NCBI GenBank assembly: GCA_029260165.1
Contig: JAJDDT010000053.1
Coordinates: forward strand, 1-64,000
Direction of reading: 5' to 3'
DNA: 64,000 nt
Origin: Phycisphaerae bacterium
GTDB lineage: Bacteria > Planctomycetota > Phycisphaerae > UBA1845
A model generated the notes under the pieces. It did no database searches and was not told the DNA's origin. It saw only the letters and a list, made by a program, of their open reading frames with translations. Of the stretch, positions 18,054 to 28,024 are shown piece by piece (the stretch's first letter is position 1; each line of letters opens with the position of its first letter). A program made the translations under genes and the position numbers.

Positions 18054-19187
18054 CTAACTCGCAGCGTCTTTGGAAGGCGTCGCCGGATCCTTCACATTTC
18101 GTCCACCACCGCCGTTGGCAATGCGCGTAGTCGCGGGCGTGCGCTTCGGATTCCGGGGTTTCGGTTTTTGGGCAACGTCGGACGGGGCATCGAAAAAGCT
18201 CGCGATGTTGCGAAATCGCTCATAGCGACGCCTGAGCACCGTTTCGATCCTGGGACGCTTCAATTCACGCAACGTGTTGATCAGATATTTTTCCAGATTC
18301 GCCGACGCCTGAACCGGATCGCGGTGCGCACCACCGACAGGCTCAGCGATAATGTCATCAATCAAATCGAGCTTCTTCAAGTGCTTCGCCGTAAATTTCA
18401 ACGCCTCAGCCGCACGCGATTTCTGCTCGTGCGTTTTCCACAAAATCGCAGCGCAACCTTCCGCGGAAATCACCGAATAGAACCCGTGCTCCATCACCGC
18501 CACCCGATCACCAACACCGATGCCCAACGCGCCACCGCTGCCACCCTCACCAATCACCACGCAGACAATCGGCGTCCGAAGCCGCGACATCTCCATCATG
18601 TTCACCGCGATCGCGTGCGAAATACCGCGTTCTTCCGAGCCAACCCCAGGAAACGCACCCTGTGTGTCGATCATGCACACGATCGGCAGTTTGAATTTCT
18701 CAGCGAGCTTCATCTTCAACAGCGCCTTGCGATATCCTTCCGGATGCGCACAACCAAAATTGCACGCAACACGTCCCGGCGTATCCTTGCCCTTGTTGTG
18801 TCCGACGATCATGATCTTGTGGCCACCGATACGCCCAAAACCAGTCACCATCGCCCGATCGTCCCCGAAGGTTCGGTCACCGCTCAATTCGCAAAAATCA
18901 GACACGAGATGGTTGATATGATCCGTAATCAACGGACGCTGAGGGTGACGCGCAACAAGCACCGTCTCCCACGGCGTAAGGTGCTGATACAGACGCTTCA
19001 GTCTCGCCTGATATCGCGACTCCTGCTGAGCAATTTCCGCCGTCAGGTCGCGACCGGTTTCCTCTTTCTCAACCTTGAGCAGGGCAATGTCGTTTTCAAT
19101 TCGCGACAGGGGCTGCTCAAATTCCAGATATTGAATCGGAGCCGTCGTCAGGCCCCGATCAGGGCTGTTAACCGTCTGCATAACCAT
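18054..19187 (-). CDS. accA: acetyl-CoA carboxylase carboxyltransferase subunit alpha
   Basis: 377 residues. Carboxyltransferase alpha features: N-terminal helix YLEFEQPLSRIENDIALLK, then HPQRPLITDHINHL, DRTFGDDRAMVTGFG, CMIDTQGAFPGVGSEERG and the GEGGSGGALGIGVGD oxyanion region. It transfers carboxyl from biotin to acetyl-CoA to make malonyl-CoA for fatty-acid synthesis. The core ends near residue 325; a basic, proline-rich tail of about 50 residues (KPKPRNPKRTPATTR) extends it beyond the usual length. The beta subunit is not nearby. Confidence 0.96.
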   Translation of the reverse strand: MVMQTVNSPDRGLTTAPIQYLEFEQPLSRIENDIALLKVEKEETGRDLTAEIAQQESRYQARLKRLYQHLTPWETVLVARHPQRPLITDHINHLVSDFCELSGDRTFGDDRAMVTGFGRIGGHKIMIVGHNKGKDTPGRVACNFGCAHPEGYRKALLKMKLAEKFKLPIVCMIDTQGAFPGVGSEERGISHAIAVNMMEMSRLRTPIVCVVIGEGGSGGALGIGVGDRVAVMEHGFYSVISAEGCAAILWKTHEQKSRAAEALKFTAKHLKKLDLIDDIIAEPVGGAHRDPVQASANLEKYLINTLRELKRPRIETVLRRRYERFRNIASFFDAPSDVAQKPKPRNPKRTPATTRIANGGGGRNVKDPATPSKDAAS

Positions 19188-19543
19188 GAATCAAATCCAC
19201 CATCAACTCGAAGCCGTCTGTCAAATTCCGCCCGGGATTCCCAATGGAATGCGCCGGGGTCCACGCCAAACCGTATACACTACCCGCCCGCAACGGTTGA
19301 GCAATCTTTTTCCACCGGCGTGACAGCCTGCAACCACCTGTTATACCACCTCAAAACGCCGTATCTTTCTGTAAAAACCGGGGTTACGCCAAAAATCACA
19401 TATCCGGACAACAGGCCGTCAAAGATGTACAAAAATGTCGAACCACTCATCGCTCAGCGTCGATAACCCTAACGGTTGGCTGGCACCCGTCCTGCCGCGG
19501 CGGGGGTTGCCTTCAGGTTCGCGAGCAGTCCGATAACACCCCG
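19188..19543. other. divergent intergenic region between accA and the GGDEF gene
   Basis: 356 bp that must hold promoters for both genes. I see no repeat, RNA gene or convincing riboswitch fold. Confidence 0.5.
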
Positions 19544-20899
19544 ATGGGAACACGCGTGTCACAAAAAAACGCGATCAACACCGCGCTGGCGAGGTGCACA
19601 TTTTTCCACGTTCTTGGTGTGGCAACAATCCTGGGCACCATCGGGTTGTTCTCGCTGCAATCCATTCGCGCACAGGCCTATGACGAAAAAACGCATCTGT
19701 TAGCCGACCTCGGCGTTAACCTCGCGACAGCCCATTCCACCAAACCAAATGACCCCGCTGGAACGCTTTTTTTCAAATACTGGTCGACGGCTGCCATCCA
19801 CACTGGAACGGTACACGGCTGCCTGTTATTGGACCCTGATGGCAAGGTCATCGCATACGAACCGCCCAACCTCGTCGCAACCCATGACGTACCAACGAGG
19901 TTCATCATCGACGCGCCGACCGTACCACGATCTGTTGAAATCGACCGGCCCACAACAACGTCGTCAGAATCAAGACTCGTCTGGTCAACGGGCCAGTCAG
20001 GATCGCATTTGTGTCTGTTGATCTCGCCACGGGATGCGTGGGCAGACCTGACCGGGGACGCCAAAATAGTGATTCCGCTGACGCTGCTCCTGACGTGTGC
20101 GGGTACAGGACTGTTGTACCTGGCGCAAAGGCGATTGATCCAACGACCACTAAATCAACTCCTGGCTGCGACCGCTGCGGGAGCCGAGGGGAAGTTGTCA
20201 CCCGTGTCCCGTTGCAACGACGAATTCGGAAGACTCGCCACCAACATCGATCGGATTCTTCGCGACTGGCACACGATGCGATCCCGGGTGGGACGCATGG
20301 AACGAACACTCGACCAAAGGGTGGCAGACCAGACGCGGAGGATCGAAAACCTGCTGACCAAAGCCGAGCGTGAGGCATGGATCGATCCGTTGACCGGTCT
20401 GGGCAACAGACGACTCCTGGAGGATCGCCTTGAAACACTGGTCGACGAGCAACGAGCCACGGGACAGGACCTTGCCATCGCCATTTTCGATCTGGACAAT
20501 TTCAAGCCACTCAACGATCAGAAAGGACACGCCGCCGGCGACGACATTCTCCGATTCGTCGGGGAACTGCTCCGAAGCTGTCTGCGATCGACCGACCTCG
20601 GATTGCGTTATGGCGGTGACGAATTCGTCACCATTCTCCTGGACACGTCGGCGGAAGACGCTGTCCGACTCGTGACCCGTATCATGAAACTCTTTTCCCA
20701 GAGAGCGTCCACCCTGGGCGTGACACCGAAGGTCTCGATGAGCGTCGGGGTGGCCTCGTTGAACGAACATCAGCCCGCCGACGGAAAGGAACTGCTGTCG
20801 TTTGCCGACGCAGCGTTGTACACCGGCAAGCGTGCCGGCAAGGCGCGGGTTACCCTTTTCGATCACCAATCATCCTGTACGCCGCGCAGCAACACCTGA
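19544..20899 (+). CDS. membrane-bound diguanylate cyclase (GGDEF)
   Basis: 451 residues. A first membrane helix (about 22-42) leads to a periplasmic sensor of about 120 residues, then a second helix (IVIPLTLLLTCAGTGLLYL), a HAMP-like linker, a short coiled coil and a C-terminal GGDEF domain. The active motif is RYGGDEF. An RSTD inhibitory site sits five residues before it, so product feedback by c-di-GMP is expected. No EAL domain. The ribosome-binding site before ATG 19544 is weak; GTG 19556 is an alternative. Transcribed alone. Confidence 0.93.
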   Translation: MGTRVSQKNAINTALARCTFFHVLGVATILGTIGLFSLQSIRAQAYDEKTHLLADLGVNLATAHSTKPNDPAGTLFFKYWSTAAIHTGTVHGCLLLDPDGKVIAYEPPNLVATHDVPTRFIIDAPTVPRSVEIDRPTTTSSESRLVWSTGQSGSHLCLLISPRDAWADLTGDAKIVIPLTLLLTCAGTGLLYLAQRRLIQRPLNQLLAATAAGAEGKLSPVSRCNDEFGRLATNIDRILRDWHTMRSRVGRMERTLDQRVADQTRRIENLLTKAEREAWIDPLTGLGNRRLLEDRLETLVDEQRATGQDLAIAIFDLDNFKPLNDQKGHAAGDDILRFVGELLRSCLRSTDLGLRYGGDEFVTILLDTSAEDAVRLVTRIMKLFSQRASTLGVTPKVSMSVGVASLNEHQPADGKELLSFADAALYTGKRAGKARVTLFDHQSSCTPRSNT

Positions 20900-20905
20900 C
20901 CCACA

Positions 20906-22657
20906 TCATGCGCGAGCAAGGGTGTCGTCGTTTTGTGGTTGCCGCCGAAAAATGATCGTCCCGCAGGTGAGAATCAGGCAGCAAAAAATGACCTGCCCCC
21001 ACGTTGAAACAGTAGGGACGCCAAGTGTAAAGGTCAGCATCAACGTCGTTCCAGCCGGAGTGCCGGGAGGCGGTGCGTCCAGGGTGACGGTTCGGTCGTG
21101 TGGTATGCCATCGTAAATCGTCACGACGTCGTTGGGCCATTCGACCCGAAGTTCGTCGATGCTGGTACAGGCTCCGATACCGAAATGCGCGCTCAGTTCG
21201 CTTTGGCTCATATAGTTCGAGCCGCCGTCAATGATGCGAACATATTCCTCGACACCACATTTTGCGACAAGCCTCGTTCCGAAACCATCCGGGGCGATGG
21301 CGGGATTGTTGGATGTGTCAAGAAAAACACGCAGCCAATGATTTGAATTGACCGAGTCGTTGCGATAAAGCTCGAGCCGTTCGGAGGTGGAGAATATCAC
21401 GAAATCCTGATCGCCGTCGTTGTCATAGTCAAAATTGGCTAGCCCCCGTCCCTGACCCGTGTGGGTAAATCCCGCGCCAGCAGCCACGTCCGCAAACGTG
21501 CTGTCGCCCTGATTCATGAACACCCTCGCGGGCTGGTTTGAAAAGAACTGCGGACCACCAACGGCATCGGTCCACCCATTCACCTCGACGATGTCCAGAA
21601 ATCCGTCGTGGTCAATATCGACAGCCACCGTACCCCAGCCCCAGCGACCGTCGATGACGCCCGAAGCATCCGCCGTCTCAGAATAGGTGTGTCCGCCCTG
21701 ATTGATGTAGAGCATGTTGCCACACCGTCGAACAGGCTCCAGTTCAAGGAAAATATTGCTGACGTACCAGTCCATCATGCCGTCGTTGTTGAAATCCCCG
21801 ACGGTCTGTCCCATCGCGTTGCAGTCCAGGCCGGTTCCCGATGTGACGGTGGAATCGGTAAAGGTTCCGTCGCCGTTATTGACGTAATACCGGGCGGTTT
21901 CAAAATCTGCTGTCAGGAGGAGTTCAGGATACCGATCGCCGTCCATATCCACAAATCGAGGTGCGAACCCGTAAACCCCGAGTTCAAGAAGGTTGGCCGC
22001 CGCGGTGACATCCGTGAAAGTCTCATCGCCGTTGTTGCGAAACAGGCGATTCCCACCAACGCTGCCGGCACCGATTTCCCAACCAGCCACCATCAGATCC
22101 AGATCCCCGTCGAGATCGTAATCACCAAACGCAGCACCGTAGGCGTTGGGAACATCGTCGTTCCAACTCACGCCCGCATTGACAAGCTCAACAAAACCCG
22201 TTCCACCGACGTTCTTGTACAATTTGTTGCTGTTTGGACTCATAAGTCCTGACGCATCGCCGTTGCTCGTCACGAAGATGTCCAGCCAACCGTCACCGTT
22301 GATGTCGCCCACCGCCGCCGCCGCTCCCATGTGCAAATCATTCAACCCCCACGCGTCAGCCTCATCGACGAATTGTCCGTTACCCTGATTAATGTACAAA
22401 TGGTCCGGCGTGGTCCCTCCCGATATGACGAACAGGTCCTGCTTCCCGTCACGATTGAAATCGCCGACGGCTCCACCCACGGTCACGAAGGCGACAGGTG
22501 CCATGGCGCCGTTCACGGCGATATAATTCGGACCCGGTGCGTGGAACTGATTCACGTTGGCAGCAGACGCCCGCTCCTGAAACAGCACCTGAGACAAACA
22601 CGGACTCGCAAGTCCAACAGCAAGACACACCACCAAAAACAATCGACTGGCCAACAT
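20906..22657 (-). CDS. secreted CRTAC/ASPIC-UnbV FG-GAP protein with IPTL-CTERM-like tail
   Basis: 583 residues. Signal peptide, then several FG-GAP/VCBS blades (VGDFNRDGKQDLFVISGG, GDINGDGWLDIFVTSNGD, GDYDLDGDLDLMVAG), then the ASPIC/UnbV domain (RLVAKCGVEEYVRIIDGGSN, YMSQSELSAHFGIG) at about 450-540. The C-terminus has VPTVSTWGQVIF, a hydrophobic helix and an arginine (FRR), resembling the IPTL-CTERM sorting signal processed by exosortase-type systems. GAGGAG precedes the start (GTG 22660 or ATG 22657). No exosortase is in the window. Confidence 0.9.
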   Translation of the reverse strand: MLASRLFLVVCLAVGLASPCLSQVLFQERASAANVNQFHAPGPNYIAVNGAMAPVAFVTVGGAVGDFNRDGKQDLFVISGGTTPDHLYINQGNGQFVDEADAWGLNDLHMGAAAAVGDINGDGWLDIFVTSNGDASGLMSPNSNKLYKNVGGTGFVELVNAGVSWNDDVPNAYGAAFGDYDLDGDLDLMVAGWEIGAGSVGGNRLFRNNGDETFTDVTAAANLLELGVYGFAPRFVDMDGDRYPELLLTADFETARYYVNNGDGTFTDSTVTSGTGLDCNAMGQTVGDFNNDGMMDWYVSNIFLELEPVRRCGNMLYINQGGHTYSETADASGVIDGRWGWGTVAVDIDHDGFLDIVEVNGWTDAVGGPQFFSNQPARVFMNQGDSTFADVAAGAGFTHTGQGRGLANFDYDNDGDQDFVIFSTSERLELYRNDSVNSNHWLRVFLDTSNNPAIAPDGFGTRLVAKCGVEEYVRIIDGGSNYMSQSELSAHFGIGACTSIDELRVEWPNDVVTIYDGIPHDRTVTLDAPPPGTPAGTTLMLTFTLGVPTVSTWGQVIFCCLILTCGTIIFRRQPQNDDTLARA

Positions 22658-22782
22658 CACAAGTGCTCCTCAAGACCGAACGGTCATCCCCAACCCCTGA
22701 CCACTCATTGTACAAAATCAGTCTCTCGGTGAACAGTGGGAACATATTCGGACCCTCCAGGGGGGCATGACAAGATCGGTGG

Positions 22783-24573
22783 CTACAGGAAACCGCAGGG
22801 CAGGTCGTTGTTCCGCGCGAGCGGAATGTTGACCGGCCGTTCCAGATACAGGGGCGAAACCTTCGGTCGCAGTTTTCCGATCAGCCCCTGAATGGTCTCA
22901 ACGGCGTTTTCGGGCGTGATCCTGTCAGCATCGCCGCCTGTGCGTTGTTTCACCTCCACCACACCATCACTCAAACCGCGCCTGCCAACCGTCACGCGAA
23001 TGGGCACGCCGACCAGATCGGCGTCCTTGAACTTGTGCCCCGGGCGGACATCGCGATCATCCAGCAGCGTCTCCACCCCAGCCGCCTCCAGATCATCATG
23101 CAGCCTGGTCGCCACCGTCATGACAGCCTCTTCCCGAACGTCCAGTGCGCAGATATGCACCGAAAACGGCGCGATATTGACAGGCCAACAAATCCCCCCG
23201 TCATCATGGAACGACTCAATCGCCGCCGCCAGCACGCGATTGGCACCCATCCCGTAACACCCCATGACAAATGGCTGACTCCTGCCGTTTTCGTCGAGGA
23301 AATGCGCCTTCATCGCGTCTGAATATTTCGTCCCCAGCTTGAAAACATGACCAGCCTCGATGCACTTTTCAAAAACCAGAGGCGACCCGTTCGGCGATCT
23401 GTCGCCCTCGACCGCATAGCGAATGTCGCCCGACTCCCTGATCTCAAAATCACGCCCCGGATTCACACCCGTGATGTGATATTCGGTCTTGTTCGCACCG
23501 GTCACGGCATTGTGCATCACAGTCACAGCCTGATCCGCAATCACCCGCGCCCCGTCAAGTCCAACCGGCCCCGCAAATCCGACACCCGCACCAGTCAGCT
23601 TCTCAATCTGCTCAGGCGTCGCAGCCGCCAACCCCGACACGCCCGCAACACGAGACAGCTTCATCTCGTTGACCTCATGATCCCCGCGCACCAGCGCCAC
23701 CAAAATCCCGTCAGAATGCTGAAAAATGATCGTCTTGATCATCTCCTGTGGACGACATTTCAGAAACCCGCTTACCTGCTCGATGGTCGCCATCCCGGGC
23801 GTGTGCACCTCCGCCACCTCCGACATCGCGTCACAACCCGCGTCCGCCACGGGCATCATGGCTGCTCGCTCGAGGTTGGCAGCATACGAGCCGTCTTCCG
23901 CCCGAACGAGATAATCCTCCCCCGCATCGGTCACGACCATGAACTCGTGCGACGCATCACCCCCGATCGCACCCGACTCCGCCTCCACCGGCGTGTATGG
24001 CAACCCGCACCGCTCGAAAATACGGCAATAAGCCGCATACATCTTCTCGTAGCTCGCATCGAGACCAGCCTTGTCCACGTCGAACGAATACGCGTCCTTC
24101 ATCAGAAACTCGCGCGTCCGCAACACACCGCTCTTGGGTCTCTGCTCATCGCGAAATTTCGTCTGAATCTGGTACAAATTGATCGGCAGTTGCTTGTAGC
24201 TGTTGATGTACGCCCGTGCGATTTCCGTAACGATCTCCTCATGCGTCGGACCCAGCACCGTCCCCTTACGCCAAGGCTGATCCGGTAGATGGATCAGCGT
24301 CGCCCCCATCGCCTCGACCCGCCCGGTTTCCTCCCACAGCTCCACCGGATGCATCGCCGGCATGTTCAGCTCGATCGCACCGGCTCGGTTCATCTCCTCG
24401 CGGATGATCGCCGTCACCTTCTGCAACACGCGGTAACCCAGTGGCAGATACGAGTACGCTCCCGCCACCGTCTGACGCATCATCCCCGACCGAATCATCA
24501 GCACATGCGAAGGCACCACCGCATCGGAGGGCGTTTCCTTCACCGTTGGTATGAAAAATTTTGTCCACAACAT
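22783..24573 (-). CDS. proS: prolyl-tRNA synthetase
   Basis: About 596 residues of bacterial-type class II ProRS. It opens MLWTKFFIPTVKETPSDA, has motif 2 FRDEQRPKSGVLRTREF and motif 3 GCYGMGANRVLAAAIE. Between motifs 2 and 3 lies the YbaK-like editing insertion (about 240-390), and the C-terminal anticodon-binding domain starts near 495. It charges tRNA-Pro and edits misacylated Ala. ATG 24573 was chosen because family members begin at this point; an upstream TTG at 24609 is less likely. Confidence 0.96.
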   Translation of the reverse strand: MLWTKFFIPTVKETPSDAVVPSHVLMIRSGMMRQTVAGAYSYLPLGYRVLQKVTAIIREEMNRAGAIELNMPAMHPVELWEETGRVEAMGATLIHLPDQPWRKGTVLGPTHEEIVTEIARAYINSYKQLPINLYQIQTKFRDEQRPKSGVLRTREFLMKDAYSFDVDKAGLDASYEKMYAAYCRIFERCGLPYTPVEAESGAIGGDASHEFMVVTDAGEDYLVRAEDGSYAANLERAAMMPVADAGCDAMSEVAEVHTPGMATIEQVSGFLKCRPQEMIKTIIFQHSDGILVALVRGDHEVNEMKLSRVAGVSGLAAATPEQIEKLTGAGVGFAGPVGLDGARVIADQAVTVMHNAVTGANKTEYHITGVNPGRDFEIRESGDIRYAVEGDRSPNGSPLVFEKCIEAGHVFKLGTKYSDAMKAHFLDENGRSQPFVMGCYGMGANRVLAAAIESFHDDGGICWPVNIAPFSVHICALDVREEAVMTVATRLHDDLEAAGVETLLDDRDVRPGHKFKDADLVGVPIRVTVGRRGLSDGVVEVKQRTGGDADRITPENAVETIQGLIGKLRPKVSPLYLERPVNIPLARNNDLPCGFL

Positions 24574-24947
24574 CGGCACAGAGATACCGAAAGCGCCCGT
24601 TTTTCGCAAGTGTGCCGACGCAACCTCATGAAGATTCAGAGGCCCGGAAGCCGCGGTGTACGACCACCAACCGGAATCCGGACTTTGGGAGACGGGACAA
24701 TCTCAATACTGCGCAATCCCAGATGTAGCGTCATCCCCGTTGGGTGACGGGAATACCAACCAACCCCGAAACAGCCACAACATGACATTCCCCTCAGGAA
24801 CTCTTCAATACGAATCAATCTTCCCATGCTTCAACCGGGTGCACCATCGCGTCAGCGGGAAGCTCCCTGGGGGAGCCGAATCGTTAGCCCCGACAAACCC
24901 GAATCATTGAGTCTTTGCTCAATCGCAATAACCACTCCGTGTTCCGT
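24574..24947. other. intergenic region with repeats
   Basis: 374 bp between two minus-strand genes. Contains a REP-like unit (24722-24752) and, at about 24849-24866, GGGGGAGCCGAATCGTTA resembling the tail of the type 2 hairpin element. Nothing else recognised. Confidence 0.6.
24722..24752 (+). repeat. palindromic intergenic repeat (REP-like), forward copy
   Basis: GATGTAGCGTCATCCCC...TGGGTGACGGGA, a diverged copy of the 12624 element in the same orientation. Confidence 0.8.
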
Positions 24948-26765
24948 CTACGGCGCGGGGACTTCGACAAGGCTGTACTCCCATGTGGCGATGCAGCCGC
25001 CGGGGGCTCCAGTGGCCGTCCATGTGACGTCGAAATGACGCGGCACCGCGTCGCCGTCGAATTGTCCAGCGACTGTGCAGATAGTCCACTGCGGCGCGAT
25101 ATCGCTGCAGCCACCAATGAACGGACCGTTGAATTCACCATCAGGGCCCAGCGTGCCTTCAAAGACAGGGAGTAGTTCCCCTGTATCTAGGAGAGCGCTT
25201 AGCGAGATCAGACCGCCAGAGACGCCGACAGAGTAGGTAACGTCGAACGGGGTGCAAACTGCTGGTATCGTCGGGCAATTCACACAAAGTTCTCCCGTAC
25301 CACTGAAAAAAAACTTGCAATTCTCGGCATCACACACATCACCGATCTCGTCCTCGTCGCAATCCTCCTGCCCCGGATTGGGAAGAGACGGACAGTTATC
25401 GCAGACGTCGCCCACCAGGTCGCCGTCGTTGTCGAACTGCCCGGGATTGGCATCGTTCGGGCAGTTGTCACAACGATTGCCAAGCTCGTCCCCGTCACTG
25501 TCCGATTGACTGGGATTCGATCTCATCGGGCAGTTGTCGCAAACATCGCCGACCTCATCGCCGTCACCATCAAGCTGCCCGGGATTCCCAACCTCCGGAC
25601 AATTATCACACACGTCGCCAAACCCGTCGCCGTCCGAGTCCACCTGCCCGACGATTGGAACGAGTGGGCACGGATCGCAAGCGTCCCCGAGTCCATCGCT
25701 GTCGTCGTCCGCCTGATCCGAGTTGGGCACGAATCGGCAATTGTCCACCCCGTCAAGCACCCCATCACAATCGGAGTCAATAAAGCACACCATGTGGTTC
25801 GAGCAAAACCCAATGGCATCGGGGTCGCCCATGATCGCGATGTGAGCCACAACCGAAAAGCAGGTTTTGCAACCCGCTTCAAGCGGCGCCTCACCTCCGA
25901 GCACGAAGTCGTGCACCGCATCGTGTCGCCACACGAACTCGCTCACAAACTCCGTCTGAACCAGCTCATCGTCCAGTATGCGGACAACTTCGGGGTTTAA
26001 TCGATTTGTGAACGTGAGTCTGGGTTGGACGACCACGCGACTCTCAACCGTCCCACCCTCAGGCGTCAGCTTGGTCGCCATTAGAAATCCAAGATGCGTC
26101 GTCGCAACATCGACAGCCACATCCCACTCCGTCGGCGCCCCGTCGCACATGACCGTGATCGGAGCCGTGGACACAAGACTCAATGCCACGAGTTCGACAT
26201 CAACCATTCGCGTCGTACCGACAGGATCAGCCGGTACAATCGGGTCCGCAGCACGAAGCACAATCGTGTCAGCCGGCTCGTCTTCACCCCCCAACGCAAC
26301 GCCCACAAACGATGCCGTACCCGAAAACGCACTGCATGTGTGACCACCAAAATCAAAGAACCCCGCCGCAAGGGGGGCCTCCGACAGATCAATCGTCGCA
26401 GCGTCAGCCTCGGTCCGCCAGAAGTCCGTCCGAATCGGGAGACCAACCTGAAAGATAGCGAAATCCAAAAGGTCGACAGCCTCGCTCCGATCGTAATCGT
26501 ATTGACGCAGACACTCAGCCGTCGATGCATCCGAAGCGCACGCGTCAAACCCGCCAAACGCAAGAAGCCGATACGCCGATGAAGTCAGAATGCCCTCGAA
26601 TTCCACCGCACCCGCGTCACCGCGTAATGACGCCGCATCAAACGTCGATTCGTCCACAACGCCGGCGCCGGGAAATGGCTGGCGAATTGAAAAATCGTCC
26701 GCCGCATTCAGCATCGAGGAAGCCACAACAAACAAGACGGGTACGGCGAGCCTTTGAATCACCAT
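24948..26765 (-). CDS. secreted protein with thrombospondin type 3-like repeats
   Basis: 605 residues. Signal peptide (MVIQRLAVPVLFVVASSMLNA). A divergent dockerin-like stretch lies near 75-105 (Cys pair, then YDYDRSEAVDLLDFAIFQ), then a beta-rich region. About 320-490 holds six to seven thrombospondin-3-like calcium repeats of the form DSDGDGFGDVCDNCPEVGNP. A cysteine-bearing C-terminal beta domain ends the protein. GGAG lies five bases before ATG 26765; a longer frame to 26912 lacks a signal peptide at its start. Probably cell-surface or secreted; partner unknown. Confidence 0.88.
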   Translation of the reverse strand: MVIQRLAVPVLFVVASSMLNAADDFSIRQPFPGAGVVDESTFDAASLRGDAGAVEFEGILTSSAYRLLAFGGFDACASDASTAECLRQYDYDRSEAVDLLDFAIFQVGLPIRTDFWRTEADAATIDLSEAPLAAGFFDFGGHTCSAFSGTASFVGVALGGEDEPADTIVLRAADPIVPADPVGTTRMVDVELVALSLVSTAPITVMCDGAPTEWDVAVDVATTHLGFLMATKLTPEGGTVESRVVVQPRLTFTNRLNPEVVRILDDELVQTEFVSEFVWRHDAVHDFVLGGEAPLEAGCKTCFSVVAHIAIMGDPDAIGFCSNHMVCFIDSDCDGVLDGVDNCRFVPNSDQADDDSDGLGDACDPCPLVPIVGQVDSDGDGFGDVCDNCPEVGNPGQLDGDGDEVGDVCDNCPMRSNPSQSDSDGDELGNRCDNCPNDANPGQFDNDGDLVGDVCDNCPSLPNPGQEDCDEDEIGDVCDAENCKFFFSGTGELCVNCPTIPAVCTPFDVTYSVGVSGGLISLSALLDTGELLPVFEGTLGPDGEFNGPFIGGCSDIAPQWTICTVAGQFDGDAVPRHFDVTWTATGAPGGCIATWEYSLVEVPAP

Positions 26766-26979
26766 AAAACGCTCCACACAAAAAATCCCGGCTACCCAAC
26801 ACCACTGGACAGCCCGGGACAACACAGAACGGGGCAAATACGCACAGGCTCGCACGCAATAAATCAGAACAACAGAATCGGACAACCCCAGCCAATAGAC
26901 CTCAAACCGCAATCGTACCCAATCGAACCCCAGGATTCAAGCGAAATGACCCCTCTACCCGCATCCCCACCGCCCAACC

Positions 26980-27831
26980 TTAATACGAATCAATCTTCCC
27001 GCGCTTCCGCAGTTTCGCCTTCGCATTGTACACCCCAACCGCCGCCTGCACCTCTCGCCAAACACTCTTCCAATCACCCCCACCACAAACCCGCCGCAAA
27101 AACCGACACCGATCCGCCCGACTCAACCCGACAGCCCCACTCAAACTCGCCGCCAACCGAACCACCATCCGACGCTCATCCGCCACCGAAACCCGCCCAA
27201 CTTTTTCCAACCCATCCAAATCCACCAACCAGGCCCGACAACCCTCCGCCCCAGCATCCCAACCCGTCAACAAAACATTCGACGCCTTGAAATCCCGATG
27301 TCGCCACCCTTTCTCTACCAATCTCTCAAACAAATCAGCCAAACATCGCACCACGCCGTCCACGACCACCCGCCGACGATCACGCCCCACCCCCACAACC
27401 AATCCACCCAGCACACGATCCAGATCCACCACACCATCAATCGCTTCAGTGATCAGCCAACCCTCACGTTTCCACCACCCACGCTCCAGATACGCTATCG
27501 GACCTGCCGTCGGAATCCCATCCGCCACCAACGCGTTCGCCCGATCCCAGTTCCGCCGCTCCCGCGACCCCCGCAAAACCCCCGCCAACCGCGCCCGCCA
27601 CCCGGAGGCCAAACTCCGCTTGCAAACCACATCCAACCCATTCTCCCCATCCCCCAGCCGACAACCAAAAACCTCCACCGTCCCGGAAGTCTTAAAAACC
27701 ACCCGCCCCGAAACACCCGCAGGATTCGCAACCAACGTCTCCAGCCCCGCGCGCAACCCGTCCTGTTCGTCCACGGACGCAATCCAGCCACGCCATCCAC
27801 CCGCAAGGACAACCCGTTTCATTCTCCGCAT
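26980..27831 (-). CDS. lipopolysaccharide core kinase-like protein (Kdo/WaaP family)
   Basis: About 283 residues with a eukaryotic-like kinase core. Visible elements are VFKTSGTVEVF and the Lys in VCKRSL (ATP-binding lobe), the catalytic loop HRDFKASNVLL and the metal-binding VDLDG in place of DFG. This matches the WaaP/KdkA group, which phosphorylates sugars of the lipopolysaccharide core. The Arg-rich insert (GRDRRRVVVDG) is peculiar. The start could be 27831 or 27822. The downstream TolC-like gene lies on the same strand 193 bp away. Confidence 0.85.
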   Translation of the reverse strand: MRRMKRVVLAGGWRGWIASVDEQDGLRAGLETLVANPAGVSGRVVFKTSGTVEVFGCRLGDGENGLDVVCKRSLASGWRARLAGVLRGSRERRNWDRANALVADGIPTAGPIAYLERGWWKREGWLITEAIDGVVDLDRVLGGLVVGVGRDRRRVVVDGVVRCLADLFERLVEKGWRHRDFKASNVLLTGWDAGAEGCRAWLVDLDGLEKVGRVSVADERRMVVRLAASLSGAVGLSRADRCRFLRRVCGGGDWKSVWREVQAAVGVYNAKAKLRKRGKIDSY

Positions 27832-28024
27832 CTCACCAACACCATTCACCCAAACGTCGTATCCTCTCCGGCACGCGACGCGTGGAAAGAGACGAAAACC
27901 AAACGCCAACCGGCCCGTCTGTGTCGACGACCCACGCACGTTTCCAGGCAAGACCACGTTGGACGGGCTTTGCGACAGGGAGCGTCGATTGAATCGGCGT
28001 CAACTCGCTCCCAATCGCGGTCGA

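Noticed and set aside
19188-19543. c-di-GMP riboswitch before the GGDEF gene
   Set aside because: Conserved core segments of the known classes are not present.
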